Below are positions 22,100-36,006 of a stretch of DNA of 64,000 bases, in pieces. The stretch's first letter is position 1; each line of letters starts with the position of its first letter. Origin of the DNA: Phalacrocorax aristotelis (lineage: Eukaryota; Chordata; Aves; Suliformes; Phalacrocoracidae); NCBI RefSeq assembly GCF_949628215.1, contig NC_134280.1, forward strand, positions 9,559,795-9,623,794, read 5' to 3'. A program made the translations under genes and the position numbers. The notes under the pieces were generated by a model. The model did not search any database. It saw only the letters and a program-made list of their open reading frames with translations, and had not been told where the DNA came from.

Positions 22100-23928
22100 C
22101 CCTTCCCTGACAGCTCAAGAACTTTAATTATACCAGGTCTGACTTGCGATATACATGTTGAGCAAAATAGTTTTTCTGCTTTTTGTCATATGGACTATTA
22201 TAATGAACGAGGCTAAATATGTGTCTTCCTTGTGAATATGCACAGTGGCGGTTCAGTTAAAACAGGCCAAAAACCACTTTAACACTTGTTTTGTGGCTTT
22301 AGCAGGTACACGTTCGGCTGTCCAAATGAGTAATGTCCACCTAGCTCAAGTGGAGTGACTCCATCTGTTTGGTGTATCAGTTATTCTATAGTTCAGGGAG
22401 GTGTTTTCCTCCAAGCAAGAAAAGTCTTGCTTTACATCTGGTGTATCTGGGTTTGATTTTGAGACTGGGTGAAATCTTAAATGTTGTTTTGCCATATTGT
22501 ATCTCTCTTCCTGAGATTGCACATGATAATGTAGAAGAATCCTGTATTTAAAAGTATTTGTAGAAGTAGTGTTTAGTCACTGAAAATGAGTTAACTGTTT
22601 CTGCGAAGGCTCTCGGGTTTAGCTGACAGATTACTGGGAGGATTTTGCCCTTAAGCACTTTCTTGAGGTTCTTGGTACAGGGAAAACTGTGCTTCGAGAT
22701 TAAATTATTCAGCAAGTGTTTTTCAAAGTAATTAAAGCTTCTAGCATTTAATGTTTTATGTATGCAGACAAAAAATGAAGGTTCATTAAATCACGACAAA
22801 GGGAAGTTTATTCACAAATGGCAGACGGTAATGTCTCTTTTGTGACTGGTGGAGCACTGTTGAGCCTACTTCATTATATCAAATATTAAGCAGTTACATT
22901 AGTGCAATTTTTCTAAGTGGTGGCATAGTTAAAAAGTGGGCAGTAGAATTTGATGCAGTACAGCCCTGGCTTTGCTCAATAGTACAGAATACTTCTTTTT
23001 CTGTCAAGTATGTGATCTATAGACAGTTCTTCAGCTTGTGTTCTTGAAATGGCCAGGTGAGCTATACAAAGCTCAACAAGATCAAGAGGCAGGCCAAAGT
23101 AATGATTTTCTTGTTGGAAAGTAATAGACATGCCAGTATAGCATGTAATAACAGCAGGTTTTATAGCGTGGTGCAGAACAGTAGGAATGTGCAACACATA
23201 CGTTACATAAATTATCTGTGCATAAGTTTCTGCCAAGTTCTGGGCTACAGTAACTCACTTGTGCTTCCCTTTTTTTTTCTCCTTTCATTTTTCCCCTTTC
23301 TTTTTTCCCGTCACAGAGTTTCAATGCACGAGCTCCTTCAGCCCTTTAAAGATTTTACTTGGCTATCTCCTCTGGATTGAGTACCTCATCCTTTGAATAC
23401 ATATACTTGCTGTTCAGGAATCGGTGAACAGTCATCTTTGAAATCTAACTGCGAAACAAACCTCTCTGTTGCAGGTGCCTGTGTGGGTGATGTGCAGGCT
23501 CGTGTGCACACTGAGAGAGATATTCACTCGCTGAGGCCTGGCATATTTTCATATTGGATAAAGATTGTTCTCAAAGTTGCTACACAAGAACATTTTCTTT
23601 CGTCATCCTAAGGAAACAGGGCACGTATCGTCACGTGAAAATGAGGGTAGTTGTTAAAACCATCAAATTGAATGAAAGCGTTCATTGTACAGTAGGTTTT
23701 GTGACTCTGGATTTCCCAGTGGTTTCCCTGGCAGGATCTTTCTGCTGTTCAGTGTGTGCACCTTCTGATATAATGGAGGGATGAGGATTTGTCCTTTATC
23801 CAAAGAGCTAGACATCTCACCTTCCTATGGGTTTGGGCAGGCTGCCCATAACTGCTTGGTGCTGTCCCCCCTGGAGATAAGAAACGCCTTCAAGTGATAG
23901 AAGCCATATATTCTTAACTTGGGTTAGA

Positions 23929-24427
23929 GAATCACAGAATGGTGGGGGTTGGAAGGGACCTCTGGAGCTCATCCCGTCCAACCCCCCTGCTGGAGCAGGC
24001 ACACCCAGAGCAGGGGCACAGGAACGCATCCAGGTGAGGTTTGAATGTCTCCAGGGAAGGGACCCCACAGCCTCCCTGGGCACCCTGTGCCACTGCTCTG
24101 GCACCTGCACAGGGAAGGGGTTTGTCCTCGTATTCAGGTGGAACTTCCTGTGTTCCAACTTGTGCCCATCGCCCCTTGTCCCGTCATTGGGCACCACTGA
24201 AAAGAGCCTAGTCCCATCATCCTGCCACCCACCCTTTAGATATTTATAGGTGTTGATGAAATCCCCCCCTCAGTCTTCTCTTCTCCAGGCTGAACAAGCC
24301 CAGGTCTCTCAGCCTTTCCTCATAAGGGAGATGCTCCAGTCCCCTGATCACCTTGGTAGCTCTCCACTGGACTTGCTCAAAAGCTTCCATGCCCTTCTTA
24401 AATTGGGGGGCCCAAAACTGGATACAA
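23929..24427 (-). mobile_element. CR1 LINE, 5'-truncated, minus strand
   Basis: This is a second CR1 3' fragment of about 500 bp, running on the + strand from AATCACAGAATGGTGGGGGT back into ORF2. It is shorter than the copy at 16,848 and joins unique sequence at about 24,427. Apart from a few substitutions and small indels it is nearly collinear with that copy. It lies on the minus strand, again antisense to the putative gene. Confidence 0.95.
23990..24427 (-). pseudogene. CR1 ORF2 C-terminal fragment, frameshifted
   Basis: On the minus strand the frame reads [13 protein letters not shown], then [20 protein letters not shown] and [19 protein letters not shown] before stopping. The continuation (VPNDGTRGDGHKLEHRKFHL, then WHRVPREAVGSLP) is in a different frame. 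The switch lies at a run of seven C's on the + strand near 24,263-24,270, where the related copy at 17,180 has six, so a single-base insertion in the homopolymer is the likely lesion. This copy keeps the 14 bases missing from the other one. It encodes only the tail of the transcriptase polyprotein and is inactive. Confidence 0.85.
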
Positions 24428-24945
24428 AAAAACTGGTCAGCCAAGTCTGTTCCCATTATCATGGCGGACAATAGCCACTGACTGAATTATCTGCATACTC
24501 TTCTGGCGTGCTTAGCAGGTATTGTTTAGAGAAGGTACTTCTTATACCCAGTATATCCACAGCGATGGCTTGAGTGGCACGCAGTATTTCTAATACATCT
24601 GTGGGATTTTTTTTCTTTTCTACCATCTCATTAAGGACATACAGTTTCCATTCAGTAAATGGAACTTTCTCTTGATTATTATTAAATTTTCCAATAATGC
24701 TTGCTTACAGCACTGACAGTTCATTAAAAGAAAAAAAATGGAAGTTATTTTTATTTCTCAGAGAAGATAAATTAGTTCTAGGTGGCTGATCAAGTAAAAT
24801 CTAGGATCAAATGACTAGCCTTTAAATGACAGACTCTGTGGCTTGTTCTGCATATGCTGCAGTTAAAAATAATCTGAATACTTAGTTTTAGCACAGGGGT
24901 TGGTTGGACTCCAGGCTGTACAATGTATACATTCTTTTTTCTTTC

Positions 24946-24963
24946 GGGGGGGGGGGGGCGGGG
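24946..24963 (+). repeat. Poly-G tract
   Basis: Thirteen G's, one C and four more G's directly follow a T-rich run. It is prone to form G-quadruplex structures and to sequencing-length error. Confidence 0.9.
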
Positions 24964-25771
24964 CTAGACAGGAAGTAAGTTCTTGCATTTTATGAACTAC
25001 AATCTCAGCTCCAAATGATAAAATTGAAAACAATTTGTGGCGGAGCATACACAGGAGGAATGTTCTTCAGCACATTTGGGCATTTTGTAGTTATTCTGAA
25101 GTTGGATCAGAGAGGACAGGAAAGATTGGCTGGGATGAGGAGTGGGCAAGAGAGTGAGATCTGGCCGGGAGAGGTACCACACCGACTGCGTTGTGAACTT
25201 CTGAAATAGGACAGCAAGCCAAGACTGGGTTGGCTTTTCCAGCTGGAAGATCAGGTGAAGTGACTGTGCTGGACTGAGAAGCCTGGGCAGAGGGGGAGGC
25301 ACATGGCTTCGTAGAGCTGTCTGTAGCCTTGGGTGCCTGATAGAGCTTTATCACCCATTCATTTGGGGTTCCTCCAACACTAACAGCTTTTTTTCTCTTC
25401 CCCTCTCCCGTTACGATAGCTGTATTTTCACTGAATGCCTGCGATGTCTAGAGTCATGTATCCGTGTGCACACATGCAGATCATGGTGGGATTTATCACT
25501 GCTGCGGTGGAAACTTCTCAAGTCCCAGCTTCCTCTCCTTATCCTCTTTTTTTTTATCAGGAAAAAAAAACCACCAAGAAAGAAACACCCAGTATGCAAA
25601 TTCAGAATACCCACCACTTGCTGTGTGAGTGTGAGATAATTTATCTGTCCAAGTATTTCTTAATTATTCTGAGTCTGCTGTCTTGGGTGCTTTTGTAAAG
25701 GCTGCTGCCATGGTAAGACTGGTGTTTTATACTCTTCTGATGGTATTCCTTGATCATGGTGAATACCTGGA

Positions 25772-25791
25772 GGTGTACTTCGAAGTACACC
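25772..25791. repeat. Perfect 20-bp palindrome
   Basis: GGTGTACTTCGAAGTACACC equals its own reverse complement with no spacer, and the flanking bases do not extend it. About 0.06 such palindromes are expected by chance in 64 kb at even base composition. AGGTGT/ACACC resembles T-box half-sites facing outward, but the bases after AGGTGT (AC) differ from the usual GA, so a T-box reading is weak. Confidence 0.8.
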
Positions 25792-28700
25792 AACAGAGAT
25801 GGTGTGCTGCCTTCAGTTTCACTGTAAAGTCCTGCAATGCTGTTTTCTCCTGAGACAAGTCAGACTTGTTCCAGTTCCTCTAATAACTCATAATTCTGAT
25901 TTATAGTTGTCCATTATTTTTGTATTTTTATAAATACACACACATATTGTCCTGCATGTGTTGTGTTTCCATTTCTGTACTCATCAGCCTATATAATGCG
26001 TTCTAACAGCTTGCTCCTCTGTCTATGGTTCCTGTACAGTTTATCCCTTTCACAGCATCTAGGGGGGTGCAGCACATCTCCTACTCATTTCTGCAGAAAG
26101 CAAAGTCACCAGAAAGCATTACTCACAAATATCTGCGCAAAGCTTAGAATATATGATGTATCATTTCAGGCTAGGAGTAAGAGCCCTAGTTCTTGGAGAG
26201 ACACATGTGAAGAGTGTAAAACCTTAAAATTTCATGGGCATTCGAGGGATTTGCAAACCCTGTCAAATAAACTAGTAAGCTCTGTGAAATATCTTGACGG
26301 ACCCTCCATCAATTTCCACCAGTCCTGTAGAAAACACAGTAATAGCTGTTCCTTAACAAGCAGAAGTTTCACATTTTTGTTCCACTGGGATGGAAACTGC
26401 CAGATGATATTAACAGATTGTTCTGCATGGGAGAAGATTCTGCCTTTTGAATGGTTTTGTCCTACCTTGCAGAAAGGTTTTTTTGATCAGGTTACATAAG
26501 AGAAAGGGAAGATCGTGATGGAGATAATCTTTTCAGGTTATGAAGGTGTTTTCAATATTAAGTCTCTTGCAAATCCACCTTGATGAACCAGCGAGACCAC
26601 AAAGCGCTTTCTGGTTTTGTGGTTGTTTTTTTTTTTTTTTTCTCGTCTGCTGTATTTCATGGCTGTACCTGTCCTGTGAATCTTTTTGCTGCCAAAAATT
26701 TCTTACCTGTTATCATCTGAGCCCTTCATGCATTTATGGATTAAGTTTTTAAGTAATACTTATGAAAAATACATCTACTTTCTGATCATGTTACAGTCCT
26801 CTTCAGAGACTTAGAGGTGTCTGTACCTCACCTTGAAGTGTTTGAAAACAACTCTCTGTTATCAAGATTTAACATCACTTGGGAAAAATCAGAAGTTAGC
26901 CGGCTTTTAAGATATTGCCCAAAGGCAATGCATTCAGGATGCAGCCTTCTCTGATGTTGGTGAAGCATGAAATTTAAGACTTTCCAGAAGTTCACCTCGA
27001 GTATAAAACTTCTAAGTAAAAACAGGATTTGGAGGCTGCCAGGAGGTTAATCTGGGTGAGGGTGAGTTGTTTTCACCAAGAAAAGCCTGTTGCTTTATGG
27101 ATCTATGAACCAGGGCTTTTGGTACAGAGGCACACAGCTCTGAATCTGTCAAAGTTGCTGAAATATCCCATCTTTTTTAGTGAGCAATGAAGGATTTTTG
27201 TACAAGGTTGTAGTACCTTTCATTATTTCTCTTCAAAGCAGCCGCTCTTTTTTTGAGGGCGGTGTTCTCCAGCTACGTGGCACCAAAGACTTTATTTCTG
27301 TGGTTTTGTACTTCAACAGTTCCAGTTTAATTCTGAGAGAGCAGATGGTCGATCAGCATTTCTGAAAGTTTTATTTATATTGTGACAAGGCTTCAATCCT
27401 CATCCAAGATTGGATTCCTACTTGAACATCAAGGGGAACAGAGGCATTTTTCTGAAATCTAAATAGATAGGATAAGCATCAAGCAGATGAAAGATAATAC
27501 TGTTATCCCCATTTTCCATTTTTCTATTTCACTTTCTCTAAAATGTAAGTGAATTGCTGTGGTCTGACAAACCTACCAGAAGCTTGCGTTAGCTGTCTCT
27601 GAAATGGGGACAGTGTCTTTCCATATAGAGGGAGAGTATGGAGGGAAGAGTATTTCATGCTCTTGAAGTGATTAAATTTAACAAAAATCACTACATATAC
27701 AGAATATTGGCAAAAAATCCCATCAAGTTGGAAAAAGAGGCAGTGAGTTTGTTTATTGGGAAAAGAAGTAGCTGTGGGGTATCAGTGTGGCTTGGTTGGA
27801 AACCTTTAACTAGAACTCTAGGATCATTTTCATGGTGACTTTTCTTACTAAAGGACTTTTGGTGAATATTAATGATTTTATGGATGTAAGGAATGAATTT
27901 AAATGCATAGCATACCATATAGTGATAACTTCCATGAACTGCAGTCTGTGTTATAATTATTTGTATATACTGACATGGTGAGTTCACTGTCTACCCACTG
28001 TTGCTATCCTGAACCCTGGGATAAGTTCCTGTTGAGCTGTTGTGGTCCTGCTTTGCTGTAGTGCCCCAAAACCTTGGTGATCAGGTGCCTGAGCATGAAC
28101 GACTGAAGCTGGAGGCTGCAAAAAGCCTCTGGAAATAGTCTTTGGAAGATAAACCATCTATCACTTCAGAAAAGGATTGTGAGTGCATTCATCCCATTTT
28201 ACAGCTGTAACAATGACTTTCTCTCCTCCTCGTTGGGTGTGTGCCCCTCATCAGTCCTTTCAAAGAGTCTAAACGTCATTTGTGGAAGAAACAGTATGGT
28301 TTGTTCTGAGTCTTATTGTTTTGCTACTGACCAGGACCAGCCTTTTTGTGCCCGGATTTATGATACCTAACATGTATAAAAGCTATTGCCTGCCCTTCTC
28401 CTCCTGATTATTCTTCGTTTTCTTTCAAAATACACTCACGTCCCTAGATGTCCTATTGCCTACAGTTGAGTTGGGAGGCACCAAATCATTTGTGATAGTA
28501 AACCAAGCTAAATTGGATGTAATGCTATCTGCTTCCCAGGACAGTATGCATTTTGGGCAGTTAACATTTGTGAAGCCATTTCAAATGCTACAATGACAGG
28601 TGCTTTGAAGATGCAAAATGTTGTTATTATTCCCCAAAATATAGGGCTTCCCACCAGAAGTGCTTCTAAACATGTAGCTGTTACTGTTGAGATTTACTTA

Positions 28701-31700
28701 AGTCTTCGTCTTGGGATATGCACTGTGTAAATTCAGTTGGAAATTTTATTGATATTTTTCTTAGAAATTAATGAAGCTACAAGTAGCCCTGCTGCTCAGA
28801 GAATAGCCGTATTCTAATTCACTGTGCTATGGCTTTGAAGAAACCGGCCTTACAGAATTTCCTCCATTCTTACAAGATATTGAACTGGTAAAGCTGGGTG
28901 TGACCCATATTAACCCTTGACTCTAAGCGATATAGCTTAGAGCAAATAACCCTTTCCTCTAAGCAACACCACTTCTCCTCCACAGTATAAACTGATCTTT
29001 AGAGGAGGAACAGAACAATGAGTAAAAAGCTTTAATCCAGTCATCCAATCCCTGAACCTTAAGCTAAAGCTCCAAATCCTATTTTCTTGTTCAGAAATCT
29101 TACATAACAAAGCCTCCAGTTATCCGGATGTAATCTGCCTCTTGCTCCCCTGCCGCCGGCCAGCGTGAAGGGCTCCTGCAGTAGCATGCAGGAGTGGCTC
29201 ATGATACATCGGTGACATCAGAAAAAGCTATTGTAACAGTTTGTGGTATTTTCATATTCGTATAATTGGAGATTTCAGATGAGGTGTTGATAGTGTAAAT
29301 GCTGGAAAGGGGGTGTGATGTGGGTGAGCCACCCGCTGTGCACCACGGTGCAGGCCGGCGCACACAGGAAGTGTCTCGGGGCCTGTGAAGTTGGGGTCGT
29401 AGCAGCACCCAGCAGTGCTGCTGTCCTTTGGACCGCGTGAGTTTTGAAATGTCATAATGGAAAAGGCCGGGGAAGGAGGCAGAAGTGTGGCGGCAGCACG
29501 TGCAAGCTCGGGCAGTGCAGCAGAAGTGGTGTCGCAGATGCTGCAGCATCAGCACCTGGTAACTGCGGTATCATCTGGTACAGCGTGCAGTCGGTATGCT
29601 GTGGCGGAGTCAACGTGCTACCTGTCGCCAGCATATTGCTGGCACAGGGATTTCTCACTCCGCCTGTTTCTGGGTATGAGTGGGGTGATTTGCCACTGTT
29701 TTGGAGCTGCAGGTGCTGAAGTGTGGCTTCACCTTTCCCGGCCATTGGCAGACCTGAGAAGAAAGTCACAGACTGATTTTTGCAAACTCATTGCTCTGGA
29801 GTGGAACGGGACTGATCAATATTCAGAAATGCCAAATGCTCGCAACATCCAGCCTGGAGTACTTGGGCTCCTGAAAACCACTCTAAGGCAGAAATGATTA
29901 CAAAGGAGTAGACAGTAAGCAATTTTCATGCCACTGTGACAAAGCCTTTTCAAATAATTGCTTGAAAATACAACTTTGAAACACGTATTTTCTGTGTTTT
30001 TAGTGCTATTAATCAGGTAAGCATCAAGTTATTAAGATTAATCTTCATTTACAAGTTTCTTTGAAGCAAAACACTACCACTCAGACCGTATTATTAATCC
30101 TGTGAGTTTACCAACATGCAGGCTTCAGAAGGGATGTTGTTTTGCTTTGTTTGGGCTCTTTTGCGTAGAAAACAGCACACGCTCTGCCCATCTGCTTCAT
30201 TAAACTGTAAAACCGATTAAATTTTTTAACATATTTTAATGCATAGACATTACATATTTTGTGGACCTTCAGTAGCCATCTGGTTTCTGTGTTTTTTTAA
30301 AAGCAGACTTAATCTCCTGTTCTAGGTTTCTGGGTTGCTTTTTGTTCTTTGGGGTTTATTTTAATTTCTTTTTAATTTGAAAGTCTTCTTACCTGACTTT
30401 AAGCCTTTAGATGAAGTTCTTAAATCAGCAGGGAGGATGAGGCAAATTTTAGGTATTTCAAGAGAACAATTCAGGTCATCAGTCTTTTGCTGTTAATTAT
30501 AGAGGGATGCCTGGGTGACTTTGCTCTTAAATTAGATGTCTACAGTGGTGATGAAATGAGTCTGGATCTCAACATGGTGAAATGATTTCAGATCCCAGTA
30601 TAGGTGGCTTAAATCTGAAATACAAGAACTCTTTATTTTTTTTTAATTGATATTAAAAATGCATTCTCAGAGGCAATTTTATAAACATTTCATATGCATA
30701 AAACATAGCAATGTCTGAGCTGGATTTTCTTCAGATGTTTCCCTGCATTTCCTTTTGAAATGGAGAGCAAGCAAAAGAAACTTCAGTTCAAGGAGGAATT
30801 AGGCAAGACAGTGACAGCCAGTGGAGAAAGGAGGTTTGGTCTGCAGCACCTTTGAACCGCTGCCATGATGGTGTAGGACTGCTGACTAAAAATCATAGGA
30901 TCTACGTCAGGACTCATTTATACCCAAACAGTGCTGCCATAATTCGAGGGATTTATTAAAGTTATGTCATGATTTCAGAGTTGGCTCAAGCTGCCGGTTC
31001 CCAGGAGGCAAGGTGGCATTGTGTCAGTGTGTTCTGGTGTCACAAAACTCAAACCTTACACAACGGTGATTGACAAAGATTAATGTTTTGTAATTGTGAA
31101 CAAGAGGAAGCTAAAGACCTTTGTACTGAGTATTAAAAAAAAACACAAACCAAACAGCAAGCTGTTCAGAAAATCATATGTGTGGATCAGCATAAAAATT
31201 CACTTTTCTGTGTAACGAGAGCCACTTTGCTTTGTTTACTGGCCTCGTTCAGAAGAGCATTTTGCTGTCATGGGTGCAGGGAACATACTGACAAGGAGCA
31301 CACTGACATCTCTCAGACTTATGCCAAGTCCCTGAATATGTTTTGAGATCCACAGTTAAATTTTGTAGTACAAATATTAAATTTTTCACTACTGAGATGT
31401 TTTTCCGCCTGAAATTTAAAGGAATAATTTGTTCCTCATGCAACGTTGCCCAAGCTGTTAACAGCCTTGTTTTATGTTTTTGCTGTCACATGAAGAGAGT
31501 GGAAATCATCATCCTAGCAACTCTGTGGCTTTAGAAGAGAAAGACAAAAGTGTTACTGTTCTCCTTGAAGCATCAGCTGTGGGACAGGTGGTTTTTTTTT
31601 TTTCCAAGCGTTTTCATCAACTTGTAGTAGAGAGCTCTTCTCCATTATATCTGTGCACTTTCTGTTGGACTTCAAAGCCAGGTTCACCCTTAGGTGGTTG

Positions 31701-34700
31701 AAGTCAGGAAAACTGGTCATATAGACCATAGCAAAGCATAACCCCAACAAGGAGGGAAAGAGGATTAAAATACTGTTTATCAGTGAAGGTACCGCCTCCA
31801 TTGCCCCGAGCTCTTAAACTGCCTGAGTGGCCTCACTTGTTGGCATCAAGGTGCTCTGTGCTTGAGCGAAGCTGTTCAGATCTGCGCAGGCTTTGTTTTG
31901 CTTAGCTGCCTCTGGTTTTGCATTGTGGCACAGGAAACTCGCTGCAGCCCTTCAAAGGAGGAGGTGACAGAGGTGAATTTTCTTTTTTTTTTTTTTTTGA
32001 CCTGTGATCAAATAGTATTTTCAATGGAGAAGAGTGAAGCGGACAGGCTCTTTTGCAGCATCTTCCTGGTTTCCCCTTCCGCACTGTCTCTCCCTGTGTT
32101 TTCCAGTGCTGGAAAATAGCCTGTGCCTTGCTTCCCTAGTGCTCCAGCACAGGCAGGCTGCTGCCTGCACGCTGCCTGACAGCCTCGCTGGGGGCTGCCC
32201 ACGTCCATGTACAAGCGCATGATGGACATTTATTGGAAGAAATATAGGTCAGTATCTCTGCTACATGAAGGTCGGTGGACCGAGCAGGGACATCATGGGA
32301 TAAAACCTGGCAAAGAATGTAGCTCAGATACTGTTGACAGCAGGACGAAATTAAGGAGTGATTTCTCCTTTCCGGCAGTGTGGGTTTTTAATCGTTGTTC
32401 AGTTGTGGTATGAGTACATCTTCCAGATGCAATCTCTATATTTTTTCCGCAAAAGAAGAACAAAAAGAAGATTTATATTAGATAAATGCTTGATTACTTT
32501 TCAAGATTTATAGTCTTATCACCCTTTTCATAGCACCAGATTCTCTAATAAAGAGCAGTAATAATCATGCACGGTCTTATTTTATAATACTCTTACTGGG
32601 ACTTTTTTGAAAAATGTCTCACAGAGAACTCTAAATGTCAGCTAGTCAAACCAAAAGTCATTTCACCACAACAGCGCTTTTATCATTATGTGAGATAGAG
32701 GAGATTCTGATGGAAGATATTTGCAAAAGATGTGTTTCTAAAACCTTTCTCAACAGTGGAGCCTGCAGGATGTTCTCAGCTGGTACAGCATGTTGTTGAG
32801 CTTCAGACCAAAGCTATGCTCAAGCTGATCTTGTTTTACCAACCACTCTTTCTGAGGTCCTACTTATGTACTGCTCCCCACCTGTCTGTCTTCTGGATTA
32901 GGGTGTTAAGAAGATGAAAGGCTCCAGATACTATATTTTGGAAAGAAAAAGTTCTCAAGTGTCTTATGTTTAGCTCTTTTTGATTTGCCTCTGGAAAAAT
33001 TTCCACCTTCTCCATGTACAAGTTTTGGTTTCTCCAGTATAATTATTTTTTCTTCTTCTTGAAAGTAGGCTGCAGCAACTCCTTCACTCCCTTAACCAGC
33101 TTTCAGGAATTTCAGGTACCACAGGGCAGGCTTGGCTCCTGTGACTTCAGGCTCCATGTAGCCATTTTGATAAAGGCAAGAGCCCTAAGGCACAAATAGC
33201 ATCCCACTGAAAATCAGGACATTTTGGGAATAATTGGCAGTGCATGGCTGGGTTACTCCTTGCTCTCACCAGCAAGGAAGACTATTTGCATGCACAGTGC
33301 CTGGCTTCCTTTGCCTTGTTTTTGCAGGCTGCTCTTTGCCGATGCAGCCCAGCTGTGTCAGGGCAGGTGCTGGTGTCATTGTCTCTTCCCGTATGTTTTA
33401 GGGAGTTGAGGGGTGCCTTGTTAAGCAGACGGGAGGCTGTGGCGCTTTGGGTGTGGTGCAGATCACATGGCCCTCCACGCTCTGCACATCAGACCCCTGT
33501 CAGGATGCAGCCGTGGCAGCTGTGGCACCTTGTGCGTGACCGAGAGCTCCGGGGCTCCCGTGAACCACCGCATTTTCCTGCGATGTCTCAAAATTCACCT
33601 GAACATCTGAAGGCAGACAGGGATTCTGTATGTGCCCATTTATATGTGTCTGTGTAATTCTCTGTCGAGGAGTATATGAGGAGGGTAGAAAGGCATGATT
33701 TTGGAAATGCTTTTGCACGCTGCTGGTAATAAACTGCTGGGGAGTGACTTTGCCCTGCTCACCTGTGTGCAGAGTGTGAATGGCAGGCCCTGCTGCTCCG
33801 GAAAACTGGCTGGCTTTATGCTGCAGCAGTGCCGGAGCCCGTGAGCGAGCCGTGGGGCCAGAGCCTGAGACCCTGGGCAAGCCCAGGCGCGCGGCTCTGG
33901 GGTGAGCTGTGGGCTGTATTCGTAGGTCAAGGATGGAGCTGGGTCTCTGAGAGAAGCCTGTGATCGTGTGCAAGGACAGGTGCCCTAGAAATGCAGACCT
34001 CCGCCCATCTGAGCACAGCCCCCCTCGGGAAGCGTGAGCAGGAGATGAGGAAACAGCATCTTAAGGAACTGTTAAACTAGCAGTTGGAAATAATTGCATT
34101 GTATCTCGTGTATTACTTTTGTCAGGGTCTCCTGGATTTAAGTTGTTCCATTATTAAAAGAAGGAAACCCCCCTGAGAGCTTTCCTGCCTGCAAAAGTCT
34201 CGGGCAGGGTGTTGCTGTATCCAGAGGATGCTTCCTGCCTGAAGGTCCCAGTGGCGTTACACAGCAATCTGTATTCACATGCTGTGCTTTCATCGTAAAA
34301 TCACAGAGGAAATAGGATCATTACTGTATATTAAAGAATTAATTGTGTTGCTTAGTTCATTGGATAAACTATATATTGTTAGTAGAGAGTATTAGCTTAC
34401 AGGTAGCAGCTTTGCATGACCTGAAGTGATGAGGTTCATTTCTATGGTTGATCCTGCACCCTCCCAGAACATCTTTCACCTCTGAAATCCCAGCTGTGCC
34501 CGCACTGGGGTCGGTGCTACCCACAGCAAGGAGCCCCAGGGTGTGCATCACATCCATGGCATTTTTCAAGAGAGGAGGATTCTCCTCCTTAATAGACAGT
34601 ACCTTTTGGTCCTGTTCTAAGGTGGGAAGTGAGGAGCAGGGCTCTGTCCCTGCGTATCTCTTTGGCGTGGCTGCTTCAAAGCCATAGGGTGGGTCTGTTC

Positions 34701-35960
34701 CTCCGCTTCGTTCCCGCCCCAACTCCTGGTCTGTGGAGGAGCGAGAGGTTCTTCTTGTGCTGTGCCCTCCTCTTGTTAATGTTTCTAAAAGAGGTGTGCT
34801 CCTGCGCTGTGTCAGTACTAGCAGGCTTTTCCCAAAATGCTTGTCAAAGTGTCCTCAGTTATCTCTGCAATCCTTCTTTTATTTATATATGAGCACTTTT
34901 TGAAGGGAACAAATGGCCTGTGTGATCATTCCTATGTTCATTTTTTATGCATTTAATTTCTGATGCTGAGACTTTCTTTTTCAAAGTGGGATTAGAATTG
35001 CTGAGGATAAACAGTGCCAATGTAACATACGGCAATAGTGGGGACCTTGTAAAGCTCAGCCAGAGTTTCTTATTGACAAAGCCTAATAAAAAATGAATAG
35101 TTAAAGGTTTTTTTTTTTGTTAGTTCATGCCAGGACATTGACTATCTCGTGCAGCTCTTCTTTTTGTAGTAACACAAGGGAACTTAAATTGTAACTTGGT
35201 AGAAGGCTTTGATGTCTGTACCTGTGGTCTCTGGGGGCTCAGAAAAATGATGGGCTGGAACATGCCATTTCCATGAGCAACACTGCTAAAACCTTCAGCA
35301 CAGCTGCCTTCTCTGTATGTATTCTATTTAAAAGTCTTAAATTCATTTCCTGGAGCAGTTCCTCAATACAGCCAGATTGAGCATCAAAGGATTGCCAAAG
35401 CCCTGTGGTAGACCTATTTATTAAGGCTGATTAATACAATGAAGGTGCTGCATATGAATTAATGGGTCCCTATAAATATTGGACCTCCAAGGGTTTGTAG
35501 CATGTCTCTGGAGAAGCTGGTTAGGAAGCAGTGCTACAGCCATTGCTTTGCATTTATTTTAGGCCTTTTTCTTTTTTTTTTTTTTTCCCAGTTAATCCTG
35601 ATTAGCTTGAAGTTCTATTAAATTTTACATTTTATTCAGCGGTTAAATGAATATCATGATTATAATAGTAAGGAGTGTACAGGATGTGCTTCAGAATTAA
35701 AAGCAATTTTTTATTTGTTTGTTTTTGGAGGGGATGAGTAATGGCTTACAAACAGCTTTGTGGTATAGTGTGTTTTGCTTTAGGTTTACTGACGAATGGT
35801 GATTTTTTTCAACCAGCAAGCTGGCAGGGAATTGCAAACAGCGACCTCATTTATCCTACTACAGCTCACTCTTCTTGATGGTTTCATCTGCCAGTGGGAG
35901 GACGTTTGCTGTTCAACTGCTGCCAGCAAAGCTTGCACTTATTTGTATCTCAGCAAACTC

Positions 35961-36006
35961 GGTGAATATTCTGAACAGCATCGGTTTAAACGGTGTTATA
36001 TTCACC
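35961..36006. repeat. 9-bp inverted repeat with 28-base spacer
   Basis: GGTGAATAT at 35,961-35,969 is matched exactly by ATATTCACC at 35,998-36,006. An inverted repeat of this length and spacing is only mildly unlikely by chance. Confidence 0.6.

Larger units (their letters stand above)
17681..23928. other. Noncoding stretch between two CR1 copies
   Basis: AT-rich unique sequence with no supported exon or RNA gene. It contains a perfect 12-bp-stem hairpin (18,791-18,820), a 14-base poly-T at 19,402-19,415 and a CTTT-to-poly-T tract ending at 22,099. Open frames are at most about 110 codons and lack domains. Confidence 0.55.

Noticed and set aside
29444-29897. 146-codon + strand ORF in a GC-richer pocket
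   Set aside because: Opposite-strand and other-frame ORFs cover the same stretch, no domain or splice context is seen, and the local composition explains the openness.
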